A stretch of 64,000 nt of DNA from assembly GCA_964036295.1 (NCBI GenBank), contig OZ038470.1, forward strand, positions 3,089,501 through 3,153,500, in the 5' to 3' direction. Source of the stretch: Plumapathes pennacea (taxonomy: Eukaryota > Cnidaria > Anthozoa > Antipatharia > Myriopathidae). The stretch's first letter is position 1. Every line of letters begins with the position of its first letter. Made by a program: the position numbers and the translations under genes. This document shows, piece by piece, positions 11,001 through 23,385 of this stretch. Below the pieces are notes generated by a model. The model ran no database searches, was not told the origin of the DNA, and worked only from the letters and a program-made list of their open reading frames with translations.

Positions 11001-13400
11001 TTTGGCCAATGATCGTTTTGAAAATTATCTTCACAAAACACGTGCGGAACAGCGTGCATGCGATTAAATAAACTCCATTATCATGAAATATGTAAAACGT
11101 CAAAAGGCTTTGAAATACCGTTTAAGATTATTAAGTGTTCGTATTGGTCATAGAAGGAGCAGTATTATCAACATTTAGCCCCGTGTGGGGTTCAAAACTA
11201 GTTTTAAGAATGCAAGTTTATTTCGCCGTTGCTGAAAAGTTCGTGGAATCAATCATTAAGGCTGTCACAAAAAACAGCGACCACAATAATGCAATGTCGT
11301 GGTCTATTGTTTTCCACTGAAAGCTTTCGGTGTGTAGCTCGCGCGCTTTCGAATAATTTGTTTTGTTTTCGAATTTCGAATTCATGTGCCACATGCCAAT
11401 TTCGGTCACGTTACTGAACATTGAACGGCCGAATGAATTTGACTCGAATTACGCACTCAAGTCGTTTTAATCACTATGAATTCGATGACTTCCCCTGGTA
11501 TCGAGAGTGAACTTGGGTTTTTTGAAGAGTAAAAATTCAGAATCATGGTAAAATATCGAAATTCGCAATTTGGCGGCAAAATTTTCGAGACGCCAGTTGT
11601 CATGGGAACGACCAGAGCTTGACGTTGCCGGGACGACTCCCACCCACGCCACTGCTGCTCACGGCCGAACCGAACATTTCATTTGCTATTAACTCGCCTT
11701 CCAATTTGGAACCAAGGTCTGTGGTCTTCCAAATCGAACGGCGTTCAGCGAGTATTTCTCATTTCGCTCACTAGTTTGTTGATTTTTTCTGTGTTTGACG
11801 TATGGCGCAGTGAGGTGAGCGAAATTTCGACAGAGTTTGCGATGTCGTCATTTTGCTGTGGAATCGGTGCTCGAGTGGGTAGATGTTTATTGCCATGTGT
11901 TTTACATAATAACGGAAGATTCGCCTTCTTCGCAGGACTCTGCTGGTAAATGGAGGCCCTATGATGATTTGAACACGACGTTCGCGTATTCCAGGTGAGT
12001 TTTTAAGCACAGAATTATATGATCTGAATGAGCTGATTTAGTTCCAAAGACAACAAGCCACGTTGCATGTCCCTCGTGTTGTAAAGTGTGGCAAGAGAGG
12101 CCACTGCTAGCTTTCACTGTGCTCTGTTTCCGCAATTCTCCTTGACTCTAAAGTCTTCTCCATAACCTGAACGCGCGAGTTTTGGATATTTCTTTGGCGC
12201 AGCTCTTCGTTGTTTCGCTCGTACTTTTCCGTGCTCGCCCTGTTCAAAGTGAAGGCAGCACGAGACGAAATTTCGCACCTCTTCTTCCAAAGTAATCAAC
12301 TCGAGCATGGCCCGGGCCAATTATCTGGGACGTCCAGGCTTGAAAATATCACAAAATTGGCCGAGAAACATGTGCGAACATGTCGTAATGCTTCGTACTC
12401 ATAAACACATGGCGCCTCTTCTGAGCTCTTTTGCCTTCTTTCAAAGCTGAGTCACAGTTGGCATAACAACGTATATATGCCTGAGACTTCTGAGTTTCTT
12501 CTTGCAAAGTTTCGAGCAACCTTTCCTCTTGGGACTGTGTCCATTCTTTTTAGATCAGGAAATTGTATTAGATGATTATAAGACAATTGTATTTCCTTGA
12601 GAAGAATGGGAGGTGATTTTGGAGCGAGCGGCCTCTGCGGGAAAATGAAATTCGAACGGCGAAGTACGAAGCTGTGATTTATAGCTCTATCGCTTTCGTT
12701 TTAATGGAACATTCTTTGTCTTCCCGTCCCACTTTTCAAGTTTCAAGCCGTGCATTTTCAATATATTAAGCCACCGCATGGCGAAAGGAAATATTAAACG
12801 TGTACGTAACAGGTAAGAGAGGTCATCGTGTCTTGTTGCTGATTAGACTTTCATCTGTTTTCAATACGTCGATCGTCGCTCGAGTTTGCCTTGCCTTTTA
12901 GCGCATTTCTGTAGACACTACGTCGGAATGAGTGTAGCAGATAACTTTTAGAGTCACTTTGGACTTCAGTCGGCTCTCGGAAGAAAATAAAAGAAAACTT
13001 ATAATTGACATAAATAAGTCATGATGTACGTTTTTGATCGCGAGAGAACTATAGCAATTTTTCTTTTTATGCCTTTGTATGTGTGTGTGTATTGGACGAA
13101 GGCTGGGCGTTTGGGTGAGAATGAACTGATAATCGCCAAATTCGGATCGACATGCTGTTTGACTTTTCTTTATTCACATATGGCTGGGCTGTGTATGTGC
13201 GCGGCGACACCAGTCCATTGTTATTTGAGAGTCCTGCCAGTTGAGACTTGTCCGATCAAGTTCACTGCTCACTAAAGCCGAGAAGTTAGGGAATTTTTTT
13301 GACTCAGTTGTATAGCAAGTCACGATTTTTGTCCAACGCATATAATATTATATTCAAAGAAGCTAGGGTTCATACGTCGTTCTAGAATTTACTCGTCAAC
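11000..13400 (+). promoter_or_regulatory. CpG-rich stretch, possible FoxN2/3 promoter and 5' exon
   Basis: CG dinucleotides are visibly more frequent here than in the AT-rich DNA that follows (13.4-17.6 kb). Good donors occur at 11994 (CCAG|GTGAGT) and about 12812 (ACAG|GTAAGA). Because the first FoxN2/3 coding exon begins at an acceptor only four bases before its ATG, an upstream untranslated exon must exist, and this is the best place for it. No protein-coding exon was recognised. The assignment is inference. Confidence 0.35.
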
Positions 13401-16400
13401 ACGTACGAACTCTCCGATAAGCAATTGCTTGCGTATCCCCTTCGTTTACAGATTATTTGGATAAAGGTCTCCGATAAATCTCATTTTGCTTGAATTTGTT
13501 TTGCTTTCTGCAGAATGCACTGGCCGGGATGAAAAGCCTCACATTTTGCTTTGTTCTCTAGCTTATTTGAAAACAACTTTGCTTGTTTTCGCAATTTCAA
13601 ATCGTGCGAGCCTGAAAGAATTTAAGTAAACCATTTCATCAAATATTATTGACTTTGTCAACACTGGGGATGCATTTATACTTGTCTGTGTTCCTCTAAA
13701 ATTGAAAACACATTTAATCTTTAGCAAGTTTTACTTCAATCTATTAAAAGTTTATAATCAGATCTGCATTAACAATTATAAAACTTTAGCTTCACATCAA
13801 TCCTATGCATATAAACTTTAGAGCTATGTGTACAGTCAGTTTCAGTATTTGCTTGTTGCCCAAGGACTGGAAGAATATCGAAATTATTATTCTGAAAGCT
13901 GAGATGGCTTGTGATGGTTGGCATAGTTACAAGCACTGATTTACATACGTATTTGATTCCATACAGAATCAAATTTTTAATCGATATGAATAGAATTATC
14001 TAGAACTTCTTGCGGTACATCAAATTCTTTCACTTTTGGTTGAAAATCATATAGGATGAAGGAAATGCTGTCAAGGCTATACAAGTACAGATTAAAGTAC
14101 AGTACATATATATAGTTCCGGTGCAATATCAATGCTGCATCATAAAGTGCACATGGATCCAGTCAGTTATTAATATTTTAATGGTGCTTTCATTTGGCAG
14201 AACCTATGCTTGCACCATATTTAAAGCATGCTGAGTTTTGAGAAAGTTCAGAGGAAGTTCAGAAAATGGTTACCTTGTCAACATAAGTTTGACTCATAAA
14301 TGTGTCAAGTAACAGAAGATCTTCCAGAATAATTCTTGATGATGTAGCCAATAAGAAGCTCAGAAATTGATTGCAGCTATTAATTTAGCTCAGACAAAAA
14401 TTAATTATTGTGTGAGAACTGAGGCAATTATCAGCAAAATACATCTACATGAGACTAAAGTTATTAGCAGGAATAAGAAATATTTGCTTCGGGTTTACAG
14501 TTTTCAAATTATGTATGTATTTATACAAAGTAGAATGCAAAAACTTTGTGTAGTTTTTATTTTTATTTATTTCACTTTTGGGTCTGTTGTATCTATACAG
14601 TTTGATCTTTTTTTTCCAAGAGTTGGCAAGACTACAGAATTGTGGACATTACTTTCAAGAGTCAATTTTCTCTTTCATTTTTCTTGCTAACAATAATTTT
14701 TATCATAATGGAGAATTTAGCAATCAGTAGATTACTCGGATGTAAGTTTATCAAACTATCAGCTCTCCTTACATCACTTCATAATTGAATGGTTATGAGA
14801 ATTTCTATGAGCATTTGTGTTCTGAGGTATTAGTCTATAGCGAAAAAAAAGTTTCAGCATGAAATTAATGTTACAAAGTTGCAACATTTCATGTGAAATG
14901 ACTAAATAAGCCCTTCCCCCCACCCCACCCATTCCCTAATCCCACATCTTAGATGCAAAAATCCTGCTGTTAATTAGCCCCCAACTTGAATCACATAACA
15001 GGGTTTCATAAAGGCATCCATAAGTACATGTAGAGCTGTCCACTTATGAGAGTGTCCGCCCAGAGAGCTCTGGCTATATATTGCTTTGTTTTCTCTTGAT
15101 AAAGTGCTTGTAAACAAGGATGGAAACAACAAACTATAGTTTCACTGCACTATTTTCAAAATAATATATGCACTGGTATGTTGATGTTATTGTTGCCATA
15201 TTGGTACATGGTTAAGACCTATTTACAGGTACATTTCCTGTTCTACGTAGGATGAAATCATGATTTTCTGACTGAACAAACTTGCACTGTAGCAACTTTA
15301 CTCCACTTGAGGGTGCATGTTGTTATGAAAAGTTGTGAAAGTAAAAATTAATATAAGACTGTTGCAAAAGTTTGTATAATTGTGTGAAGTAATGCCAAAT
15401 TGAGCTTATGGTCAGCTGTGTTTATGTATAATAATGGAACAGTATACGTAATTTATGCAAACAAGAATCCTCTTATTTACCTGAGTGTTGTTGTGCATGA
15501 ATAATATTGTAAAGAGTTCAACCTCTCCAGAGAAAATACATTTTGTGACTCTGGGAATGATGTGGATATTTCTTGCTTTAGTGCTATAGTCAGTTATCAC
15601 CAAGGCAGGAAGCAAAGAGTATAAATATTATATTTAAATATTCGTTCGGTGGGATTCAAGCTGAGAACACATTATTTATTAATTTTATTGATGACACCAC
15701 CCATCACTCTTGATAATGTAGCAGATGTTAATATATTCAACTCTTTTGTACTCACATTTTAAATTTCAAAATATGGAAGCTAGCTTTAAGTATCTTATCA
15801 ACCTTTAATGACATTTAATTGCTATTTTTTTATGCCCCTGGGGAAGGCTTAATAATTTTCACTATGAGCTCTCTCTTGTCATGTGAGTCATCTAATTACA
15901 TTATTCAACATGGTATTAATTTCTTCATGCATAGTGAGAATAATCGTGAAGGATGCAGTGGTAAATAGTTGATGCAGAAAGTGATGTTTATGTCAGTGAT
16001 GTCACTTTTTCTGTGCTGTTGTGAAGGATATGAAATTCTGTTATTTTGAATATATTTTAAAAACTAAAGCCAGCTGATAGCAGTGTGGTTTTCAGGCCAT
16101 TTGCATGTACCATATATATGTTTTTGGAAGATTAACATGTGGTGCGATTGGTGTTTCAGGCTTTACTGTATCTGCAGGTTTATGTTTTTGAACTTTACAG
16201 TAGTGTTTCCATGTGCCCTTATTTATTCAGTTTTAAGTAAATGTATTTGGTTGCTAGGCTACTTGTCAACTTACAGGAGTTGTCTGCAATTTATCTTTTT
16301 TAAATTAGATGATGATGAACATATTGAGGGTGTTGTAGGTAATATTTATTTTAGTGAAGTCTCGTTTGAATGAAATGTTTGTTTCTTCGACAACATCCTA

Positions 16401-17634
16401 AATTCTGGACTACATGAAACCATTGTTCACTTTTTGAGAGTCCAATGTGCACTACAGTACTTTAATTACAAGGTAAGAAATCCCTTGCATATTGGCACTC
16501 TTGCCTAGTGTGCTTTTCTTTGAACCATTTTGCATTTACTTATGGCCTGAGTGTGGTACCTGTAGCACATATTCACTCCCAAGTATTAAATTTTCCAAGT
16601 TGCTCTTCTTTTGAATCATTGACCACTGTACACTGTTTGTGTTATTATTGCATTAACCAAAACCCTGCTGTAAAAGGTTAAGGAAGAGGGTTCATTTTTT
16701 GACAGCAGTGTTTTTTTTTTCCATAATTCAAGCAGTGCAAAATTACCTTTTCATGACACAGGAATACTGTAACACATATACTATACTGATAGCTGTTATA
16801 TGTTATTATTGTATGTTACCAACCCCACCACCAGAGCTATTATTGTACTGACACACCTTTCCAGAATAGCTTTTACTGCTTAGAAACCTAAACAGTGTAT
16901 ACAGGTTTCCAGAGCTCTTTGACCAGAGCTTTCACATTACTAAAACCTGTGTATAATATCTCATCCTATTGTTTAGCCCTTCAGTATGTTTTGTAAAAAT
17001 CTTTACACCATAAAAATATATTCTGTATTCCTTTGTATTGTCTTTCCATTCAACAAAATATTTGTGGTGTTCTGGCAGTCAAATCTGCATTGTATACTGT
17101 ATATTTAGATATTGTGCAATGTCTGAAGTGTACATAGTTGAAGCCTGAATTTTTTTCCAAGCTTTCTTCATAACTGCAAAGGTCACTTTCACCATAATTA
17201 TTCTGATTATTGTTTTGTGAGGCATGGGGTGAAGTATAGAGCATACATTACTTACAGCTCCAAATCTTCTAAATGAAGCGTGGCAATTAAACAGTGCTAC
17301 AATACAGTAGCTGTGTTGCTAGCCTGAGGCCATTAGATTTTTCTAACAAATTCATGGTTAGAAGAAAAATGTTTGAACTATTTGGGCAAGGGGTGAGTTA
17401 TGGCTGCAGTTTAGCCTTAGGCAAGCTGCCAAGCATTTTTTAATTGCACACCATTTCAGCACTTTTAGTTTCATGTCGATCCAGTTGATGGTAGACATCG
17501 TTGTTGTACAGGGAAAAAAATCAAGAGATTACCAAAAATACAGTAATCTTTCTCTAGTTATGATCAACTTCAATCAAAGGGTTGTCTTCAGGATTGATGG
17601 AACTCAACTGATTGTTTTGCTTCATGCCCTACAG
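13400..17634. other. AT-rich DNA, probable intron upstream of FoxN2/3
   Basis: No conserved open frame is visible in more than 4 kb. The sequence is AT-rich with scattered homopolymer runs. A TIR-like fragment with 'gtccacttatgagagtgtccgc' lies near 15036-15062. It is best read as the large 5' intron of FoxN2/3. Confidence 0.4.
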
Positions 17635-17638
17635 AGCA

Positions 17639-20600
17639 ATGATGCCACCAGTCCGAAAACCAGACAGCATGAAACTCCACGGAAGCCCTAAAATATCTTT
17701 GAGTCAGTCTGCTGGCAGTGGAACATTGTTACGGGAATTCCCAGATGAAGCTAATGTCAAACTCAGCAACAGTTGCTTTGGTGCAATTAGGATGGGGAAG
17801 GATGATGACTTGACAAGCCTGAACTGGCTTCAAAGCAGAGACATTTTGAAAGGTTTTGATGTGAGCAGTTCAGTGCCACCAATGTCTCCACCACATGAGG
17901 GTGATGGTGATTTTACAGATTTACTTCTTGGAGGGGCAAACGTTAATGGAGATTCAAGTTCTGAGTCTTGCTCTAATCGAAAGAAAAGCCCTTCAAAGCC
18001 TCCTTATTCTTTTTCGTCACTGATTTTTATGGCTATTGAGGAGTCGTCTGGCAAGAGGTTACCTGTAAAGGACATTTATAGCTGGATCATGGAACATTTT
18101 CCTTATTTTCGAGATGCACCCCTTGGATGGAAAAATTCAGTTCGGCATAATCTGTCATTAAACAAGTCTTTCAAGAAGGTTGACAAGGACAGAGGCCAGG
18201 TCAGTGGAGTCAAATGTCCTTTTTGTCTTGTAATGAGCCAGGTTTTCATCATCATCTTTTTTTGTTGTTGTTGCTGAATCTATCTTGTTTCTTCTTTGTC
18301 TCTGACCATTACTGTATAGGCACTTGTGAGTTGAGATCCATTCACTCAATCTCTTCCTCTGCATGTGTGTGTCATTTCTTTAATTGCAAGATCATGGATG
18401 CTACAATAATGGAGTGAAAGGGTTAAATGGAATGTTGTCTTTCTCAGAATGTTGGAAAAGGTTCCCTGTGGACTGTGGACCCAGACTATAGAGCAAATCT
18501 TGTTCAAGCCCTGCGCAAGACTCCAGCCTTTCATCCCTATCAACATCTGTTGACAACTCCACCTCCATCACCTCAAAATGGAGGAACCACAAGGTACAAA
18601 CAGCTGGTGGTTCATTAATAATATTTAATGATAATTAATATACATTTCTCCAAAAGCACCTAAAGCTAAACTTGATCTAAAGTATAGTCACTTGGGCTTC
18701 TTTTCCTCTCAGCCGCTCATTAGAGCCGTTTTTGGATGACTGTCGAAAACCAAAACCAAAGTAATCACACAGGCCAATCACAGAGACTGAGAGAAAACAG
18801 TTCAGCCAATTGGAAGCCAAAGTAATTTGCATTTGGTCTTGCGTTTGGTTTTACTTTCCAATCAGCAGTGCGAGTACATGCCATCACTTGCGTAAGAAGT
18901 GTTTGGTTTTGGTTTTGTTCCTGATTGGCTGAGCATGCTGAAAAACTCGTGTGGACCAATCCAAAAGCAAAGCAAACGCAAAACCAAAGCAATCACACAA
19001 TTACTTTCGACAGTCATCCAAAAACCGCTCTATTGTTTGGTATGGAGAAAGTGACAGATGATCTCTTGCTTTGGTTCAAACTGATCAGACAAACAATTCC
19101 CCTAACACTAGTTGTACCTTTTCTTCTGAGTAACTTGTGAGAAATAGGTCCAAGGTTTAAGGATTGAGTACTAAGATAAGACTATACAGCTTGTCAGACA
19201 TTAAAGTAAGAAAGTAGTGTGTTACTATATAGAAATATATATTATAACTAAGTCATATTGGTACTTTTCAACAGCTCAACCCTCAAGGGTTCGCTTAATG
19301 GCAACAGGACTTCTGGTAAGTGTGTGATGGACATCACAAGAAATTTCTACCCTATGTCTTCCTATCTACAGTATTGTGTGTTGCTGTTTTATCCACTGTC
19401 ACATATTACACTGCTTGTACAGTAGATTGAAGTTTTCCAATACGAGAATAGTCTCAGCACTTTTCATATTACATTCTTCTCATGCACATTACACATGGGG
19501 CACAAAAAAGTTCTGATGGTACTCATGCATTATTTTTTTGACTTCAGGTTTGAATGACACAGTACATGGCGAGACCCTGGAGGAAGACCTTGATGCTGAA
19601 GCAGAGGCTGTTGCAACAATCTGCTGGATGAGCAAGCCTGCTAAATTTCGAGCAGCGGAAAGTAAGACGTGTTCCCAGCATGCACCAGTGCTTCATCTGA
19701 TTCATTTTTTGCCTGATGCATGAGAACAACTCTCTTGCTAAAGGAAAGTTTTCAGGTTTTTCTGTCCTAAATGTACAGACTTAATTTCAATGAATGTGCA
19801 AAATTTCACAACAAATTAAGAATATTATTCTCCTGTTGAGATGCCTGCTTCCTGCTATTAAATTTGTACTCACAATTTAAGAGTGATCAAAGGGAAACTT
19901 CTCCTTTCAGTACATAGTGATCAGTTATATGTGGTTTGGTATATAGAGAAAATATGGCAGGTGATCTTTTGCTTGATGGGTTCAAGCTGATGATCAGACC
20001 ATTAATTCTCCTAGGATTGCTCAAACATTTTGTTCAGGACAGGTTGGGAGAATTAGGGCTTGTTGTAGGGTAATTCCCTGATGTTAGATTTTACTTGCTC
20101 TGCAGTTGTTCGTTGTCGGTCTTGCCCACCATCTGAATCAGACAAGGAGGACCTCATCAAACAGGAAGTCTACAACTATTACAGACATCGTGGCTCCTTT
20201 TCAGGGGCTCCAGCAATGATAAAAGACAGAATATCAAGTCCTGCAAGGTGAGCTTATAATATTCTGTCAGCTCTTCTAGACAGACAGACAGACAGTCCAA
20301 CAGCAGTGTCCCTGTTGTTGTTGGGCAGAGTTCATGTTTCTAACTATTGATGTCAAATATAAAGTTGACTTGACAAACACCCTGCAACTCCCAAACTGTC
20401 AAATAGAACCTAAAGACTAGTACATTCTTTTAGTAGTGTTCACTTCCAACTCCTGAACTGTCAAATGAAACCTAAAGGGTTTGAAAGGGTTATTTAGAGT
20501 AATTACCTTGATTTTCCTCCAACAGCCAACGAAGCAAAAAGAACAGTTTGTCATCATCATGCAGTAAACTTCAGTCCAAGCTGAACAGAAGTGATGTGTC

Positions 20601-20943
20601 AGTTGACAGTGCATTGGGGTTGGACCAAGACAGTGACTCTGAGGATGAAGACAGTGAAATAGAGGAAAACATGAAAAAAATGGTCAAGCACGAATTGAAC
20701 GACAGTGGCTATGGACAGGATTTCAAAGAGCAAGGTGACCAGAAGAGGCGGCGCAAGGAGACGCCAAGTAGGCAGGCTAAGAAGGGACGGACAAATAGCA
20801 CTGACGAAAAACTCAGTGACTATGCTGGAGCTGACGCCCTGTTGAAATTGGCCAACTCTGCATTTTTTCCCGTCAAGGCAGAGAGTCCATCATCAGATGA
20901 AGGCAGTCCTGTTCCCATGGCAACACCATCTGCTGCAAGTTAG
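17639..20943 (+). CDS. FOXN3: Forkhead box N2/N3-type transcription factor
   Basis: Six coding exons (17639-18199, 18448-18593, 19275-19315, 19548-19661, 20106-20247, 20526-20943) join in phase to 473 residues. Hallmarks are the FoxN2/3 motif [10 protein letters not shown] ahead of the forkhead, a forkhead domain at about residues 120-212 starting [15 protein letters not shown], the recognition helix [16 protein letters not shown] from residue 163, and the split after residue 187 followed by GKGSLW. The family comprises nuclear repressors in cell-cycle checkpoint and development. The acceptor lies four bases before the ATG, so a 5' untranslated exon is upstream. Exon 3 is only 41 bp. AATAAA follows at 21051. 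FoxN2 and FoxN3 split in vertebrates, so the symbol means the FoxN2/3 group. Confidence 0.93.
18723..19030 (-). mobile_element. 308-bp TA-flanked MITE (copy 1)
   Basis: The ends GAGCCGTTTTTGGATGACTG and CAGTCATCCAAAAACCGCTC are inverted repeats of about 26 bp, flanked by TA on each side (18721-18722, 19031-19032). The interior is rich in 'aaaccaaa' and CCAAT motifs. It lies in the second FoxN2/3 coding intron. A second copy in opposite orientation sits at 35737-36073. The TA duplication suggests Tc1/mariner-type mobilisation. Confidence 0.8.
20400..20475 (+). repeat. Dispersed minisatellite unit (copy near FoxN2/3 last exon)
   Basis: The block with 'gtgttcacttccaactcctg' and 'gtcaaatgaaacctaaag' is shared with the tandem array at 61150-61350 and, inverted, with 54455-54550. 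It lies in the last FoxN2/3 intron. Confidence 0.6.
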
Positions 20944-21050
20944 CAGAGACAGATATGTAGGGGGTATCAAGGTGCTGCTAAGTCGAGAAGTGCACTCTGT
21001 ATGAGTTCACATAAAATGGGGTAGAACAAAAAAACCCAATGGGGTAGAAC

Positions 21051-21056
21051 AATAAA
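21051..21056 (+). promoter_or_regulatory. FoxN2/3 poly(A) signal candidate
   Basis: AATAAA about 108 bases after the stop codon. Later hexamers (for example near 22188) could give a longer 3' UTR. Confidence 0.5.
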
Positions 21057-23286
21057 GCAGATGCCCAGAAAGTATTGGATGTTTAAAATAAGGCTGGATG
21101 AGCTCCCATTGAACTGGTGTAATGGAACATTGCATAATGGCATAACTATGTGACTTATCACTACCAGAATGCTTTTCTGTCCAGGCTTTGTTTTACTTGT
21201 TTCGTCATAAACATTACTGTTTTCACAAAATGGATTATCATTGTGGCATTTTGTGTTCAAAGTGGACCATGAATATCGAAACAGAAAAATAAGCTCTGGT
21301 AGTTTAAATAGTAAAGTGATAATCCACGAGGCAACTGTGCTTGACAGAGAACAAAGAGAAAAATAATCCTCTTGATGAAGAAAAAAAAGACATTAAATTA
21401 CTGAGATAGAATATATTCCACATGATGACGTGGTGGTATTACTTTTGTATAGGACCGCAAAAATATTTGCCAATAATGATTATTAATAATTAATAATTAT
21501 TATTTCTGTTGCCCACTTCAAGGACTATGCTGTAGGTATGAGTAATATTATTCTGTCCTAGAGATATGTGATCAGTAATTTGCAGAGCTGTGATGCTTGG
21601 TATAGAAGTCTTCTGTGAGTAATCATAATATTTATTCTTGTCAGTAGTATCAATCTTATCATAAGGTGAATTGGGGTTAATGTTGCATAGTTTTGTTGTT
21701 TTAGATGTAGGTATGTGAACAATATTTTTAACTACTGGTGAACTCTGCCTATTTATATATGGTATTAATTCTATCTCACATTTTATGCAATAATATCAGG
21801 ATAGTATAAGGGTATTATTTGCTTCCCATTCAACTTCATCTATGGCTTTTGTTTGACAAAAGCCCTTGATCCGAAAATATATTTTTAGACAAATCAGAAT
21901 TATAAAGCGTAATCTAAACTAGGTAATCTTACATTTGTAGTGTCTTTTTTACTCAATACTGCAGTTTCCTTGAGAAAATCCTCAAACTAGAATAGTCTTT
22001 CTTCTTTCATTTTTGCTGTTTGAAGAGACTTGGATTGTGTGCACTGAGACAAACCTTACATTTTTTGGAAAATTCAAACTTATTTCAACTCTATAGACTG
22101 AGGCAATAATATTTTATAACCTGTACATAAACATCAAAACCAAATATATAAAATAATTCTGTTATCATATATATGCCTTCAAGAAAAATAAAGTTACTTT
22201 CCTAATGTTTCCCATATAATAGTTTCTCACAAGAAACATGATTTGGAGAACTTGACTTTTTTGACAGCTTATGAAAGTTGATTGAACTTTAGTCTGCTAC
22301 TCATACATTTTCACTTAAGGCTTGGTCCTAAAGTTTGAATTCATCCCAAATGTAAGGTTTGATTGTGCAGCATATGACCAAAAATGTTTTCTCAAACTTT
22401 AGCAAATATACATCCAAGTTAAAGGAAATCTGTCTTTCCAATAATACATTACTGACTTCTTCAATGCTTCCAGTTACAGAATTGTTTATGGTTGCAAAAA
22501 AAGTGATGCAAGTTATAATTTGTCTAGTAACATTGTACCATTTCATCACAAAGATTAGATCAAGGAAAATGATGTGGGTCACTTGCAAAAAATGCTAACT
22601 AGGAGATCTAATGCAGTAAACTGAATGGTAAATCTTAGGCTATTCTTTAGATATCTGGAGTTCAAGTTTTCCTGTCAAACTTAAAACTGCCCAAATAAAA
22701 CCTGTTAACTCAGTTCAACAACATGATACAGCTGATGAGTTGTTTTATTTTATTTTTTATGGTTGGGATTAATTTATTTCTTGGTTGCCTTTGGTAGTGA
22801 AAGGGTTAAAAAAAGTTTTTCAATTTATTATAATATTGCTATGAAATCCCTTATTATAATAGTTATTGGAAAGCTTCACAATTTCTGCCTAAAAATATCA
22901 AAGGTTGTTAGTACCTTTGTTATCTGGAAAGTTTCTACCAGCAACTGTATGAGAGATGACTATTCAACAAATTAGTTGGGGTCCAAAAAAATACTTGAGT
23001 TCCTGGTATATGTGTATCTTCAGTTGGAAGTATTCCTGGCCAATCAGGCACAAAAGAAAAAACCTGGTTGCCAAGCAAGTGGCAATGGCATCCTCGCACT
23101 TGCTCATTGGTTTATTTTTCAACATAAAACTAAATGCAAAGAACGGTACTTTCATTGGCTTCTGGTTGTTTGAAAGTGTTTCTTACAGCCTCTATGATTG
23201 GTGGTGTAAATACTATGGTTTGGTTTTTGACAGTCAAGCAGGAACTGTTCTATGACAAGTAAATGGAAAACCAATGCAAGTCGAGT

Positions 23287-23292
23287 TTTATT
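23287..23292 (-). promoter_or_regulatory. SPATA17 poly(A) signal candidate
   Basis: AATAAA on the minus strand, about 94 bases after the SPATA17 stop. Confidence 0.55.
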
Positions 23293-23385
23293 CAAAACCA
23301 TTATAACAATACATAATATGTACATATTTACAAAGTTTGAACTTGGTTCTTTTCTTTTTCTCACTCACAATGTTTCCAGGTTGGA

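Larger units (their letters stand above)
20944..23385. other. Convergent 3' ends of FoxN2/3 and SPATA17
   Basis: Contains the FoxN2/3 poly(A) signal AATAAA at 21051-21056 and the SPATA17 poly(A) signal (AATAAA on the minus strand, 23287-23292, about 94 bases past its stop). Between them is AT-rich DNA with no gene. A terminus of the TTAA MITE family (gtgaaagggttaa) lies at about 22797, and a degenerate relative of the 308-bp MITE spans about 23030-23245. Confidence 0.6.
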
